Part shown: piece after piece, positions 10,536 through 22,312 of the stretch
Numbering within the stretch: position 1 is the stretch's first letter
How the letters are laid out: each line of letters starts with the position of its first letter
Assembly (NCBI GenBank): GCA_917880885.1
Contig: OU862909.1
Coordinates: 34,160,405 to 34,224,404 of the forward strand
Length of the DNA: 64,000 bases
Direction of reading: 5' to 3'
Origin: Limnephilus marmoratus
Lineage: Eukaryota; Arthropoda; Insecta; Trichoptera; Limnephilidae
Translations under genes and position numbers: made by a program
The notes under the pieces: generated by a model
Database searches by the model: none
What the model was told of the DNA's origin: nothing
The model's input: the letters and a program-made list of their open reading frames with translations, nothing else

Positions 10536-13404
10536 CTAGGCAGGCTAAAAGCAAATCCTCTCCCTTGCACAATTTTCTATCAAAACGTGCGGGGATTGAG
10601 AACGAAAACAGACGATTTTTTACAAAGTGTAATTATACAAGACAACGATCTTATATTACTATCTGAAACGTGGCTCAACGACAGCATCAACAATTTTCAA
10701 CTATTTGATCAACGTTACGAAGTCTTCAGAAAAGACAGGACCTCAGGTCAATTAAGGGGAGGAGGCGTGCTACTAGCCGCGAGACGCGACCGCGTCACGC
10801 AATGCCAGAGACTCACCTTTCTAGAAAGCGACGGCGAAAACTTATGGATTAAGGCCAAAATAAATCAAGTTTGTATTTACATCTGTATAGTATACATACC
10901 ACCGGCTTCACATATAAATATTTACTCTGATTTTTTCGACAAGGTAATAAATAGCCAATTTCAACTTTTTAGTAGATAAAAAAATTATTATTGTAGGTGA
11001 TTTTAATTTGAACTCCTGTGCGAGTAACAAAGCAACTCAAACAGACTTACTATATTTTATGGAAGTATTTCAAATGGAGCAGAAAAACTTAATCACTAAC
11101 ATAATGAACAAGACACTGGACATTATTATTAGTAATTTTGACTTAAAAGTGTTCAAATCTTTGTACTCACTTGTTAGTGAAGATTCATACCATCCATCTT
11201 TATGTATAGAAATCGCAATCAACGGAAGGAAATCTTAATGTCAGAAAGCATTATTCAACGACAACAGAAATTGTGTTAAGAATGGATGGAACCTTGAATG
11301 TGGTGATTTCGAACAGTTTTATTTCAAACTAAATTCTCAAGACTGGAAACCTTTGTTAATACTTGAAGATGTAGATATAGCAGTAGATTATTTTTATAGT
11401 GTAATTTATAATATTTTTGACATGTGTTTTAAAAGAAAGCGTTTACCTAGCTCGGAAAGAAAATACCCGAAATGGTTTAATGGTGAGATTCTTAGGGACT
11501 TGAAAAAGAAAGACAAATATCACACAAACTGGAAGCGCACCGGATCGGTAGGAGATCGGGAAAAGTTTTGTTTTCTAAGATCCAAAATCAAACTTTGTAT
11601 AAATATTGCATACAAGGAGTATATAAAAAATATCGAAAACAACGTCAAAAGTGATCCGAAATCCTTCTGGAAATTTGTTTCCGGAAAGAAGAAAGACGGT
11701 GGGATTATAAACCAAGTATCATGGAACGGACATACACATACAGGGCCCGATATTCCGGAAGCATTTGCAGAATACTTTAAGTCTGTATATGGCGAACAAA
11801 GTGCTGAATTTGACTCCTATACTCCCGGAGGTTACTCTTCATTAGCTCATAATGTAGACATGATACGTGTGCATAAAAATGATTTCCTAGCGGCAGTCAA
11901 AAAACTTAAACCAAAAAAATCTGTTGGACCAGATTTTATTAATACAATTATTTTGAAGGGATATGCCGAACCATTAATGTCACCTCTCTTACATATATTT
12001 AATATTTCTCTAAATTCAGGTAAATTCCCCGACCGTTGGAAAATATCTAAGGTCACGCCCCTACACAAAAGCGGCGATAAATCAAATGTATCGAACTATA
12101 GACCTGTGGCGATTCTTTCGACACCGGCCAAATTATTTGAACTTATTATACATAAACATATCTATAGTAAAGTAGAACCTTTTCTCATAAATCAGCAGCA
12201 CGGGTTTAGAGTAGGCAGATCCACAACGACCAACTTAATGGTTTTCACGGATTATGTCGCAAATACATTGGATAACAACGAACAAGTAGACATATCGTAT
12301 AACGATTTTGCTAAAGCTTTTGATAAAGTAGATCACCTCATATTACTAAAAAAGCTTGAATATTTTGGTCTCTCATATAGAATGCTTCTGTTCTTCCACA
12401 ATTATTTATCTAACGGAAAACAATATGTAGTTTATGGGCAGTTTGCTTCAAAACCTTACTTCACAAACTCTGGGGTCCCGCAAGGGTCTAATTTAGGACC
12501 TCTATTATTTTCTATGTTTATAAATGATATATCACTGTTTATAAAATTTGTAAATTTTTTGTTATTTGCTGACGATATTAAACTTTTTACCAATATAATA
12601 TCGAAAGCAGATTCTATTCGTTTACAAACCGATATCGACGGAATCGTAGAATGGAGTAATCTGAATAAACTCTATTTTAACAGCGGAAAGTGTACAATTA
12701 TGTGCTATACAAGGGCTAGGAGTACTCTATATTATAACTACAAAATGTCTGGTACCTCGTTAAAACATATTTCACAAATGAGGGATTTAGGAATCACTTT
12801 TGACACACGCCTGACATTCCGTTCTCATATCGATTCGGTGTGCAACTCTGCGATGCGAATGCTAGGCTTTGTAATCTGCAACGCAAAATCTTTTTCCAAC
12901 ACAGCAGTCATAAAAATGCTCTACTTCTCTCTGGTTCGCAGCATTCTCGAAAGTGGATCAGTAATATGGGGACCCGAAGATGCCCTATACGCAAATGATG
13001 TTGAAAAGGTGCAAAAAAAGTTCATGCGGTACCTGTACATGCGAGAGTTTGGGTACTACCCTTTGTTGTATCCCTCTGATTTTCTCGCGGGAATGCTGGG
13101 ACTAAATCGTCTCGACGTTAGGAGAAAAATTGCAATGGTACTAGTAGCACACAAGCTGCTAAACGGGCACATTTGTAATCCTGATGTCCTGGAAAGGATT
13201 TCACTTTATGTCCCCGATAACTTCACCAGAGCAAGGCAACACAGACTTTTTACTTTTCCTAGAGGCAGGACCAACCTACCAATGGTTATGCCTCTGGGGA
13301 GAATGACCTCACTATTAAACCTTTCTTCTGAAATTGACATTTTTCGATCGAACTTCAATCATTTCAAGAGCGAAATAAAGGTATTCTTTAGTTTACACTA
13401 TTAA
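10536..13404 (+). pseudogene. LINE ORF2 (AP endonuclease + reverse transcriptase), one frameshift and one stop
   Basis: Directly after the ORF1 stop, in the same frame, the endonuclease begins (FYQNVRGLRTK, LLSETWLND with the catalytic Glu). Reading shifts at about 10970 to VGDFNLN. A TAA at 11236-11238 interrupts the frame shortly before the RT. From 11353 there are 683 open codons: RT fingers, YNDFAKAFD (usual YTDFSKAFD, first catalytic Asp kept), GVPQGSNLGPLLF, FADD at about 12562-12579, then a thumb and C-terminal region ending at 13404. The RT is complete, so the copy looks recently inactivated. It is related to the truncated copy at 29850-30600. Confidence 0.87.
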
Positions 13405-13410
13405 CGAAAA

Positions 13411-13455
13411 ATTGTGAAATGTAATTGGATATACATGTTAACTGTTTTTCACAAT
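13411..13455 (+). promoter_or_regulatory. 3' stem-loop before LINE tail
   Basis: ATTGTGAAA (13411-13419) pairs perfectly with TTTCACAAT (13447-13455), enclosing TGTAATTGGAT...CTGTT. The (AAAT)n tail starts at once after it. It is likely the RT recognition structure, by analogy with other CR1-like LINEs. Confidence 0.6.
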
Positions 13456-14339
13456 AAATAAATAAATAAATAACAGCTTGAATGACAATAATTATTTTAT
13501 GCTTACTTAAAAGTATCTCAAAAATATTAAAACTCTTACGAACGTTGTTCCCAATCTTGCTGATCAACTGTTGAGCCGAAATTTTGGTTCAACACTCCTC
13601 AATCGCACAAATGCGGAATAACGAAAATCTCCGGCTAACAGTCGAATCTAAACAAATCACTTAGCCTTTAGCTGATCGGAGATCGCTCGATCGAAATAAC
13701 GGCCGTAAGATTTAGAATAAAAGAATTATTTTTTATCATCATATTCTGATTTTGACATGCACGCTTAGCGGTATCTATATTCAATTTGTTTTTATCGGAA
13801 ATTTAAAAAAAATCCTACACCTCCACCTTTCACTACACAATGATATTATGACCTCTTCTTTATATTAAACTTGAATATTTGGTGTGGTTTCACGTAGGGA
13901 TGTCGAAAGTGAAAAAAAATCGATATATCGATATTTATTAAAATTTCAATATCGACGTCGATATATCCAAGAAAAAATATCGATATATCGGTCAAATTTT
14001 CAAAAGATTTTGCGATTTTAAATAATATTGAATTCAGTTCAATATTATCAATAGTAATTTTTATACACAATGTGCAATATTTTAATGTACAAAAATCTCA
14101 ATAAAAATGAAGGTATTTTTATCAGTATTCATTTTTATTAGCTAATAATTACAAAAATATCAAAAACTAAAAAGCTGTTGACACATACCTTTCTCAGTTA
14201 GCAGAGAAATTCCGTGTACATGAGCTCTCATCATCATCTCAGGGTCCTGCGTGGGATAAAAGGAAGCTACTATCTGATGTAAATAAAAGAACTCACATTA
14301 AACAAAATGTACTTGTTATTATTGACAAGCAAAAACATA

Positions 14340-15075
14340 ATCTACATAAATAATAATAATAATAATAATAATGATAATAATGATTTATTGTCTTCATTTC
14401 TTAATAACAAATAGAGATAATGATATCCTCACTGGGATCTCCCGTGCTGAGGATTTCATTTACATTTTATAATTTAATTATAAGAATAATATGAATTCGA
14501 CATAACATAATATATCATGTAGTATTTTTTTTTTTATAATTATAAAGTAAATAAGATAGTGTTTTTTTTATAATTCAGTTCATTAGATTCGGTTTTAGTC
14601 TGTATTTGATTTCAGTATATTTTCTATTTCTGATCTCCCTATATTTAGTATCCAGTTTTTTATTTGAAATTTAAATGTTATAATGTTGAGGTTTTTGAGT
14701 GAGAGTGGTATTTTATTGTAGAGTTTAATGCCATAATATAAGAAGCTTTTTTGCCCAAATGTTGTGTTAGCAGTTACTTGTTGGATATGTTTTTGACCAT
14801 GAGATCTAGTGTTTCTAATGTACGTGTCAGTTGTTATTTCTTGGGTTTTGTACTTATGAATGTAAATGAGTATAGTTTTAGAATATAGTTGTTTAATTGA
14901 CATTATGTTAAGATTGTTGAAGATTTCGTCAGTGCTAGTTCTTACAGGAACTTTTAGTATAATTTTCATTATGGCTTTTTGAGTTTTAATTAGTGGATTT
15001 AGTATGTTTTTATTTGCACTGCCCCATCCGATAATACCGTATTCTAACAGTGATTGGCAGAGAGCCATGTAAATC
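14340..15075 (-). pseudogene. 5'-truncated LINE 3' end with (TAA)n tail
   Basis: A minus-strand frame (15068 to 14595) encodes the post-RT region: LLEYGIIGWGSANKN, TFGQKSFLYYGIKLYNKIPL and a short C-terminus. This is the characteristic C-terminal segment of non-LTR ORF2. The 3' UTR ends in AATAAATCATTATTATC and an ATT-trinucleotide tail (14350-14385). TFGQKHYRYQAIKLYNSLP at 28235-28501 is a related family. It is nested in the hAT-type element. Confidence 0.78.
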
Positions 15076-15126
15076 TTGATTAAGTCTTTTTTAATGAGGA
15101 CCTTTGTAAACTCAAAAAAATGTAGA

Positions 15127-15144
15127 TAGAGAGAGAGAGAGAGA
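15127..15144. repeat. (GA)n microsatellite
   Basis: Run of AGAGAGAGAGAG after TAGATA. Confidence 0.85.
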
Positions 15145-15853
15145 TAATTCAGTTATTTTAGTAGAATCCACTCCAAATGATCATTCATAGCTTGCGATAG
15201 TTAATATAGCACACCTCTTCTAACCTCATCGACAAGGGCTCCAGATAGCTGGAGAAGAGCCCCAGAGCGGCCGCTTCGCAAGCCCATGACACCGTGAAGC
15301 AGCTGAGATTCCAGTCCATCCACAAAGGCCCGCTAGACTTTAAATGTCATTTAAGAAGCGCCTGCAATCTTCATCAAAGTTGTCCTCGGTGATATTGGAT
15401 TGTACGTGGCTGTTTTATATAACGTCATAAGCTGTAAACACGCCCGACCAAAACATTTATGTAACAAGCTGTGATCAGTAAATCTCGATGGCTATTTATC
15501 GGTGGGTTGTTTTCACCGTCATTACGAGCGTCAAACAATATTTTTTCACAGCACTAATTTGAAGGTGTAGTTGCATTATATTGCAAATTTACACAATAAT
15601 TTACGAGTATCAAAACTCCTTACAAATCAAACTTCCGACCAAATCCATTGTTATCGCATGACGTGACCCTTACAACCGTTTTTTTTTTCTCTTTTTTCAA
15701 AACAATCAAGCAACGTTCCAGGCAACTTTAATTTGTTCTGCATCGTTCCAACGGCACGCCGAAATTAATAATAGGTACTCATTCTGAGCAAGTACCGACT
15801 GAATAAGAACCATGAAAATAATTACGTTACACTGTCTTTTAACTTATGTGTAA

Positions 15854-15888
15854 ACTGAGACGCATACAAAGTTTGTATGCGTCTCAGT
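15854..15888. repeat. Perfect 35-bp palindrome
   Basis: ACTGAGACGCATACAAA, a single G, then its exact reverse complement (17+1+17). There is no loop, so it may be a relic of an inverted duplication or the fused tips of a TIR element. Confidence 0.85.
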
Positions 15889-16360
15889 AACGTTCTATTG
15901 GCGTATTAATCTGTCAAAAAGGACTTCGTGTTTGGAACAAGGCATAGTCAATAATCATAGACAATTGGGAACCAACACATAGGAGTGTCTTAGAAAAAAA
16001 TAGACGAAAAATAGCATATATAGCATACATATGTACCTACAAATATGAGATAGTATTAATGATCATAAATACTAATGCAAAGACAATAGATTTGTAAGCT
16101 ATTAATAGTTAAAATTTCAACCGCCAGATGACATGAACCAATACAGTTACTTTTTTCCGTTCCTTCCTATACGGTTGTGGATTCTAGTGACTTTAGTTAC
16201 ATAAGTAAATAAAAATATCGTATTTGATACAATTTTCGAAATTGGATATTTTGTATCGATATATCGGATCAAAATATATCGGCTAAAAATATCGATGTAT
16301 TGAATTAAAAATATCGATACATCGATGTATCGATACTTTTTCAACAAGCCTAGTTTCACG

Positions 16361-18135
16361 TTGGTGTCTCAAAATGATCGATGGTGATTCTGTTCCATTA
16401 ACGCTAACTTATTGTATAACCAGATTCTTTTCAACAAACTTTTGATATGTGAACCATTTTAATATGATAAAATATTAAGCCAATTGACACTGAAATATCG
16501 ATGAAGCAGTTTATTAGGTAGATAGACCTGTGATAGTTGTTACCCCACTAGCTCCTTTAGTGACATTCCGTTAGCTGACATTGTTTCAAGTAGATCAACT
16601 CGGAAGAAGTGATGTTACTGTAATTTCAATGCGAAGCTAGTAAATAATTAGATTATAATATGCCTATTATTTACGGTTGATTTCGTTGTTCTCTCGCCAC
16701 AAGTTTGGGTATTTTCAAAACCATTTTTATATCGAGCTGCTCTTCTCCTCTTCTCACCACAAAGCTATTGACGTCATCCGCCAGCCCTTGAATTTAAATC
16801 GAGGTCTTTAAATGCGGGGGAAATATTAATTTGACCAATTATGGTTAGGTAAGTATTTGTTTTGAAGAGGCGGCAATTTAAAATGAGAAAACCAACGGAG
16901 AATGGAAACTACTCGTAGAATTAAACACCTTTAACGTGAATTGTATGATTGCTCACCGTAAATGGTTTTTAATTCATTTTAAATGATGGGTGGTTTTAGA
17001 ATCTAAAATCTTACTAAAATCAGTGTAGCATTGAGCATAGATATATTCTAAAGTTTGAATCCAACATACATCACACTTCAGAGGTTGTATTATTAACTGA
17101 AGTCTCGAATGAAGGGTCGTTAGTCAATACGATCAAAAAAAAGTGGCATGAACTCAACTTGGAAGTGAATCAACGGAATGAGAATAATTCTGAAATGTTT
17201 GAAATCGCGTTCCCTCGTGTTAGCATAATATTTATTCATCACTACTTGACCGGGGTACGAAATAGGCAACATACTCCGAGTAGCAGAGGGTTTGGGGCGA
17301 ACCTTTACGGTGTGTGTATTAACTAACGGGGTGTGTGTGTCTTCTGTACATAATACATAGGAATTCGTGTTTATTTGGTCACAGGCGCTATTTACGCGGC
17401 GTCCATAATGGGTGTGAAGTGTGCCAACATTTATGAATTTCGCACACCTTTTTCAGAAAGGTATGCGGTTTGGTTTAACGCTACTTGTTAGCAGACTTTA
17501 ATCACCGCTTTAATATTACAGCGCCCAAATAATCATTACGTTTTACTGCTTATTGTAAGGCATTTGTATCAATGATGCACGAACTCTGTACCTACTACCA
17601 TTGGATTAGCTACCGGCACACTCATAACTGCTTTTTGATATATCAGTAAACTGAATTAATGACGTTTTCGATTAATCTTGCATCGTACAACAGTAAAAAG
17701 ATCGAGAGATGAATACCTGGTTTTCTTTAACCCGTTTAAAGCATCGGGAGCGTCATCTTGTCACTCGTGTGAAACTCACAGCCGCAGCATTGCGATGTTA
17801 ATGGTTACTGCCGTATCCGCCACCATGCTCATGTTGCTACAACGGTTTTGTGTGGAAATTCCATTAGTCTTTGATGGAGTATCGATTGGTTTTGTAAAAT
17901 ATGATATTTACGTAGGAAATACGGAATTTCTAAAAGCGTGAGATTTGAATATTGAATATTGAGGACTTGAAATGTTGAAGTGCTGATGGATTGCCATCAA
18001 CATCCTCGGCAATAAGGGATTCTGGATTAAATCGATGAAAAGTCATGTCTATATATCGGTTCAATTAGGTCAACTAGTTGGTCGAGCCGAGCGATCCATA
18101 ACGCCGAGTTCTCACAATGGCGTTGCAGGTTCAAT
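16361..18135. other. Unassigned intronic DNA
   Basis: No recognisable gene or repeat family. The frame at 17678-17941 has no family features. It includes a short GTGTGTGTGT run near 17331. Confidence 0.4.
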
Positions 18136-18335
18136 CCTTTATATTATATTTTGAATGTAGCTATTACTTTGTGGATATCCAAAAATTTTGAAAAAAATAC
18201 AGGGATAAATATTCTTCATATTAATCATAAAGGAAAACGTTTAGATAACTTAGAAGCCTTAGAAATTAAAAAAATCCCTTAAAAATAATGAATCTATTAT
18301 CAACAAACAAAAAATATTGTCATATAGCCCAATCA

Positions 18336-18700
18336 GCTCAATAAATATTTCCGATGACGCGAATAAAGTTACCACGGCCCTGAAAAACATTGATACTTCA
18401 TTTAATGCTCATGATATTAAAATATACCGGTTGGGAACGAAGAAAATCACGAATAAATGTAGACCAATCAAGTTAGAATTCAAAGAGGAACATTTTGTTA
18501 GAACAATTTTGATCAATAACAAAAAATTCAAAGATGGTATCATAGCCAGAAATGATCAGACCATTCAACAAAGAAAACACCTGATGATGCTTCGGGACGA
18601 GCTGGAGTCTAGAAAAAAAAATGGTGAATCAAATTTAACAATAAAATATGTAAATAACCTACCTAAAATCGTCAATGTTTTGCCAAAAAACTCCAACTAA
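18336..18700 (+). pseudogene. LINE ORF1, C-terminal fragment
   Basis: About 120 codons, open to TAA at 18698-18700: DIKIYRLGTKKITNKCRPIK, then RNDQTIQQRKHL, ESRKKNGESNLTIKYVNN. This is the conserved end of CR1/Jockey-type ORF1 (RPI, DQT..QR, L.IKY). The N-terminal part is lost by 5' truncation, and the upstream bases of the open frame belong to the PLE flank. Confidence 0.72.
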
Positions 18701-21552
18701 ATAAATGTAACATCTACTATCAGAACGTCAGAGGCATCAGAACGAAACTAAAGGAATTCAGAATAAGTGCCCCGACTCTCTCACACGATGTCATCATGCT
18801 AACGGAAACCTGGTTAACACCATCAATTTTCTCAGCGGAACTTGGATTGCACGATCACCACATCTACCGAGTAGACCGTAGTCCAAACACCAGCTCCAAT
18901 ACAAGAGGGGGTGGAGTCCTGATTGCTGTCCACAAACGTATTCCGTCAAAAGTGCTTAAAAACAAAAATAGTGAGGTTGAACAAATATTCGTGTTGCTCG
19001 AAAACAAAAATGCTGGCAAGTTAATAATTGGATGTTTATATTTACCGCCATCCTCCGATACACAGCTGTATACAAAACATATTGAGGACGTGGAATTTTT
19101 AAGGTTTAAATATCCCAGTGCCAAACTTATCGTAGTAGGAGACTATAACTTGCCAAATATATCCTGGAACCATGATGACCCTGAATTGTCTGGTATTAAT
19201 ATGTCAACTGCTAATCTTAGTGACAGAGAGATTCTGGGTATGTCGAATTATTTATCAATCCCACAACTAAACACTGTCGCTAATATAAATAGTCGCATTC
19301 TTGATCTAGTTTTTTGCAGTGAGCCCACTGCTAATGTATGTAAATCTTTGGAAGAACTATTACCTGTAGACGTTTACCATCCTCCTCTGGACATAGTTAT
19401 TCCATTTGTTAACAACACTCATCTTAAAAATATCAAGTCATCTTATAACTTTCGTAAAGCAAATTTTCAAAAAATTTCTGATTGCTTAAATACAACAGAC
19501 TGGTCCTTTCTGGAAAACGCAGATATTAACGATAATGTAAATAAATTCTATGACATTCTAAATGATGCTATTGCAAATTTTGTGCCCCTTCGACATAATA
19601 GAATTTCTCATTTTCCAAACTGGTTTAGTCCCAATTTGATCACTTTAACATATAGTAAGAAAATAGCTCATAAAAATTACAAGCGATCTAGACTGACGAC
19701 TGATTACAATAAATTTCAATTGTTAAGAAGGGAGTGTTGTAAAATCTCAAAATTGTGCTATAAAAATTACATTGACAAAATTGAAAGTGAAATTCGTGTA
19801 AATATAAAAGAGTTTTGGAATTACACTAATTCTCAAAAAAATACTAACTTAGGTATTCCAACTTCTATGAATTTCAATGGAAAAATTGGGTGTAATGATA
19901 AAAACATTGTAAATCTATTCGCCGATTATTTTAAGTCTGTGTATGAAGAGGATATACCTAGCAACGAAATTCCAAAATTCTCATCGAATCTTAGTCTGGA
20001 TATATCTGAAGTACGCATAGAAATTAAAGATATCAAAAACCATGTAAATTTGTTAGATGCTAGAAAAAATGCAGGACCTGATAATATTCCACCTGTGCTA
20101 ATTAAAGAATGTTTAAACGGCTTAGTTGTTCCTCTTTTTCTAATTTTTAACCAGTCACTAGAGACAGGCAGTTTCCCTGATACATGGAAACACAGTTTTC
20201 TTACACCCATTTTTAAAAAAGGGGACAAAACGGACGTAACAAATTATAGACCAATATGTATCCAATCATCGATACCCAAGCTTTTGGAAAAAATTGTCCT
20301 CCATAAAATATCCACAAACATAAAAAAAATTATAACTCCCTACCAACATGGCTTTTGTTCAAATAAATCTACACTGACCAATTTACTAATATACGAAAAC
20401 TTCATATCAAAATCTTTAGTCAACAGGTGCCAGGTTGACTCAATATACACTGATTTTAGCAAGGCCTTTGACAAGGTGTGTCACAAAATACTAATCAATA
20501 AATTGGCGAAACTTGGAGTTTATGGTAGCTTATTAAATTGGTTTGTTAGTTATTTGTCCAAAAGAATTCTTAGTGTGAAAATAAATGGCACACAGTCTTA
20601 CAAATTTATAGCAACAAGTGGAGTACCGCAAGGCTCCCATTTAGGGCCCATTTTGTTTATTATATTTATAAATGATATTGTTGATATATTTACTGAAATA
20701 AATGTGCTACTGTTTGCCGATGACATGAAACTGTATAAAGAGATTAACCACATTAATGATTGTATTATACTTCAAACTAACTTGATATATCTTTTTGAAT
20801 GGTGCTCTATCAACAAACTAGCATTAAATATAAATAAATGTCAGTTCATTCATTTTTCCAAAATAAATAATCCTATTATTTTTCAGTATTCTTTAAATGG
20901 TGAAAATTTAAATTGTGTTAGTGAAATTATGGATCTAGGCATTATGTTCGACAGTAAACTCACCTTTGTATGTCATATTAATAATATTATCAACAAAGCC
21001 CTAAAGACTCTTGGTTTTGTTTTGAGAGCTGCAAAAGATTTCAATGATTTAGACACATTCATTATGTTATATAAAACCCTTGTCAGATGCCAACTTGAAT
21101 ATAACTCTACGTTATGGTCTCCCTTTTACAACATTCATTCAGACAACATTGAAAAGATTCAACGGAAGTTTCTAAGGTTTATAAACTATAAATTGCATAT
21201 TCCTATACTAAACATTGATTACAATTATCTCCTGGATAAAACGTCTCTATTGAAACTTTCAGAAAGAAGAATAAGCACAGATTTAATATTATTACATAAA
21301 ATACTGCATTACAAAATTGACTGTTCTGAATTACTTCAATTTATCAATATCCATGTTCCCCAAAAATCGTGTCGACATTTATTACCCTTCTACTTCAATA
21401 ACACCAGGACACTAGCTTATCAAAATTCTCCGTTTCCGAGACTTCACAGTCTCGGAAATAAATATTCTAATCTAGGTGATATATTTCATCTTAAAGCTAA
21501 TCAGTATAAACGTTGTATATTCTATCACTTTTATTCTTCTAGGCACAAATAG
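18700..21552 (+). CDS. LINE ORF2: AP endonuclease + reverse transcriptase, open throughout
   Basis: A continuous frame of about 950 codons. The endonuclease starts CNIYYQNVRGIRTKLKEF (from about 18706), before the first ATG at 18796. Then come MLTETWLTP (catalytic Glu), GCLYLPP and VGDYNLPNISW. The RT has YTDFSKAFDKV, SGVPQGSHLGPILF and FADD at about 20710-20727, then a thumb and C-terminal domain (CQLEYNSTLWSP, IQRKFLRF). No frameshift or internal stop was seen, and all catalytic motifs are present. It overlaps the end of ORF1 by one base in another frame, so translation by reinitiation is likely. The start codon is not obvious. It would supply target-primed reverse transcription to this copy and to relatives. 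Confidence 0.88.
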   Translation, partial: NKCNIYYQNVRGIRTKLKEFRISAPTLSHDVIMLTETWLTPSIFSAELGLHDHHIYRVDRSPNTSSNTRGGGVLIAVHKRIPSKVLKNKNSEVEQIFVLLENKNAGKLIIGCLYLPPSSDTQLYTKHIEDVEFLRFKYPSAKLIVVGDYNLPNISWNHDDPELSGINMSTANLSDREILGMSNYLSIPQLNTVANINSRILDLVFCSEPTANVCKSLEELLPVDVYHPPLDIVIPFVNNTHLKNIKSSYNFRKANFQKISDCLNTTDWSFLENADINDNVNKFYDILNDAIANFVPLRHNRISHFPNWFSPNLITLTYSKKIAHKNYKRSRLTTDYNKFQLLRRECCKISKLCYKNYIDKIESEIRVNIKEFWNYTNSQKNTNLGIPTSMNFNGKIGCNDKNIVNLFADYFKSVYEEDIPSNEIPKFSSNLSLDISEVRIEIKDIKNHVNLLDARKNAGPDNIPPVLIKECLNGLVVPLFLIFNQSLETGSFPDTWKHSFLTPIFKKGDKTDVTNYRPICIQSSIPKLLEKIVLHKISTNIKKIITPYQHGFCSNKSTLTNLLIYENFISKSLVNRCQVDSIYTDFSKAFDKVCHKILINKLAKLGVYGSLLNWFVSYLSKRILSVKINGTQSYKFIATSGVPQGSHLGPILFIIFINDIVDIFTEINVLLFADDMKLYKEINHINDCIILQTNLIYLFEWCSINKLALNINKCQFIHFSKINNPIIFQYSLNGENLNCVSEIMDLGIMFDSKLTFVCHINNIINKALKTLGFVLRAAKDFNDLDTFIMLYKTLVRCQLEYNSTLWSPFYNIHSDNIEKIQRKFLRFINYKLHIPILNIDYNYLLDKTSLLKLSERRISTDLILLHKILHYKIDCSELLQFINIHVPQKSCRHLLPFYFNNTRTLAYQNSPFPRLHSLGNKYSNLGDIFHLKANQYKRCIFYHFYSSRHK

Positions 21553-21895
21553 ATTTACATAATTTCTTCAATTTTTGTTTATATTGAATATGAGACTTCT
21601 AATCATTTTTACATAATATGTATTTTTATTCTATTATTTGTTTTGTTGTTACGCTGTTTTGTGTATTTTCTTTTCTCATTGTATTCATTGTTTGTTACTC
21701 AATTTATAAATTATAATGTAAAAGCCCATCAGGGCGTGTAATAAATAAATAAATAAATAAATAAATAAATCATGGATTTGTTCCCCTACCCACCCAGTCT
21801 ACACTAATACCTACCCACCTAATCTACATTATTAACTAGCAAAGGCTCCACCCCTACCATAATAAAACATTGTTCGAAACTGTCAAATTAGTATA

Positions 21896-21947
21896 AGCTT
21901 TCCCTGACGAAGGAACGTTTGTTCCGAAACCGGTCGGATTTTCGCAT
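21896..21947 (+). ncRNA. Hammerhead ribozyme core in PLE terminal repeat, copy 1
   Basis: CTGACGA (21904-21910), stem II GGAAC/GTTCC closed by GTTT, GAAA (21926-21929), palindromic stem III CCGG and the GTC cleavage triplet ending at 21935. Stem I is short (TCC/GGA, then GC/GC after an internal loop). An extra A follows CTGACGA. The minimal self-complementary stem III is the form known from Penelope-like elements, which act best as dimers. Confidence 0.75.
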
Positions 21948-22169
21948 CATATAAGTGGTTTATACAAAGTTATTATTTCATTTTTCCTTTATATTATTTT
22001 ATTTGGAAAACCAACAGTTTACGATCTTTTTATAGGGTACTGTGTATATAGTATATGTAATAACTGAATCAATAACTAATAATAGGTTTTCACTTATCAA
22101 ATAAAAATGACAAAAAACATTCCATGTTATAAAACTACATTAGGACGAAGAAACTAGACTTATTTTGCA

Positions 22170-22312
22170 ACAAAATTCCATAACATTCTTCCCCAAGACA
22201 TAAAAGTAATAAAAATATTTAATAAGTACAAATCAAGAATAAAAATATGGCCAACAAAAAAGGTCAACGAAAACACCCCAATGAAGACGCTGAAAACGAC
22301 ATAGAAGACAAA
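22170..22312 (+). pseudogene. LINE ORF2 C-terminal scrap
   Basis: One frame reads FHNILPQDIKVIKIFNKYKS then RIKIW and a stop. This is the YNxLP..IK...FK..L..W signature ending many insect LINE ORF2s. Only about 45 codons survive. Confidence 0.5.

Larger units (their letters stand above)
9290..13474 (+). mobile_element. Near full-length CR1/Jockey-like LINE (LINE-1 of window)
   Basis: Contains ORF1 (9396-10535), endonuclease plus RT (10536-13404, broken), a 3' stem-loop (13411-13455) and an (AAAT)n tail ending about 13474. The 5' boundary is placed after the SINE poly-A and is approximate; I did not find a convincing TSD. Defects in ORF2 make it non-autonomous. Confidence 0.85.
13895..16352. 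mobile_element. hAT-type non-autonomous element with exact 8-bp TSD
   Basis: GTTTCACG occurs at 13887-13894 and again at 16353-16360, directly flanking TAGGGATGTCGAAAGTG and (inverted) TAGGCTTGTTGAAAAAG. An 8-bp TSD with YAGG-type imperfect TIRs is diagnostic of hAT. Both subterminal zones (13919-13995, 16250-16335) are rich in ATCGAT/ATATCG motifs, plausible transposase-binding repeats. No transposase frame is present. A minus-strand LINE fragment (14340-15075), a GA microsatellite and a perfect palindrome lie inside. Confidence 0.82.
18336..21767 (+). mobile_element. CR1/Jockey-like LINE nested in PLE (LINE-2 of window)
   Basis: Comparison with the uninterrupted PLE at 49090-49100 gives precise borders: left AATCA at 18331-18335, right AATCA at 21768-21772 (5-bp TSD, overlapping the tail). 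It is 5' truncated within ORF1. It ends with a small hairpin GCCCATCAGGGC and (AAAT)n. ORF2 is uninterrupted. Confidence 0.88.
18148..21985 (+). mobile_element. Penelope-like element copy 1, interrupted by a LINE
   Basis: CCTTTATATTAT (12 bp) is duplicated at 18136-18147 and 21986-21997. The left end is TTTTGAATGTAGCTATTAC-type terminal sequence, then the end of the GIY-YIG domain (18187-18335), closely matching 48950-49095. The right part (21772-21985) is the C-terminal tail region plus terminal repeat with the hammerhead core. The PLE sequence CCCAATCA|TGGATTTG is split at 18335/21772 by the LINE at 18336-21767, so this PLE copy is older than the LINE. Confidence 0.85.

Noticed and set aside
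18317..18335. N-terminal residues of the open frame running into LINE-2 ORF1
   Set aside because: These bases belong to the PLE target, so the fusion is a product of insertion.
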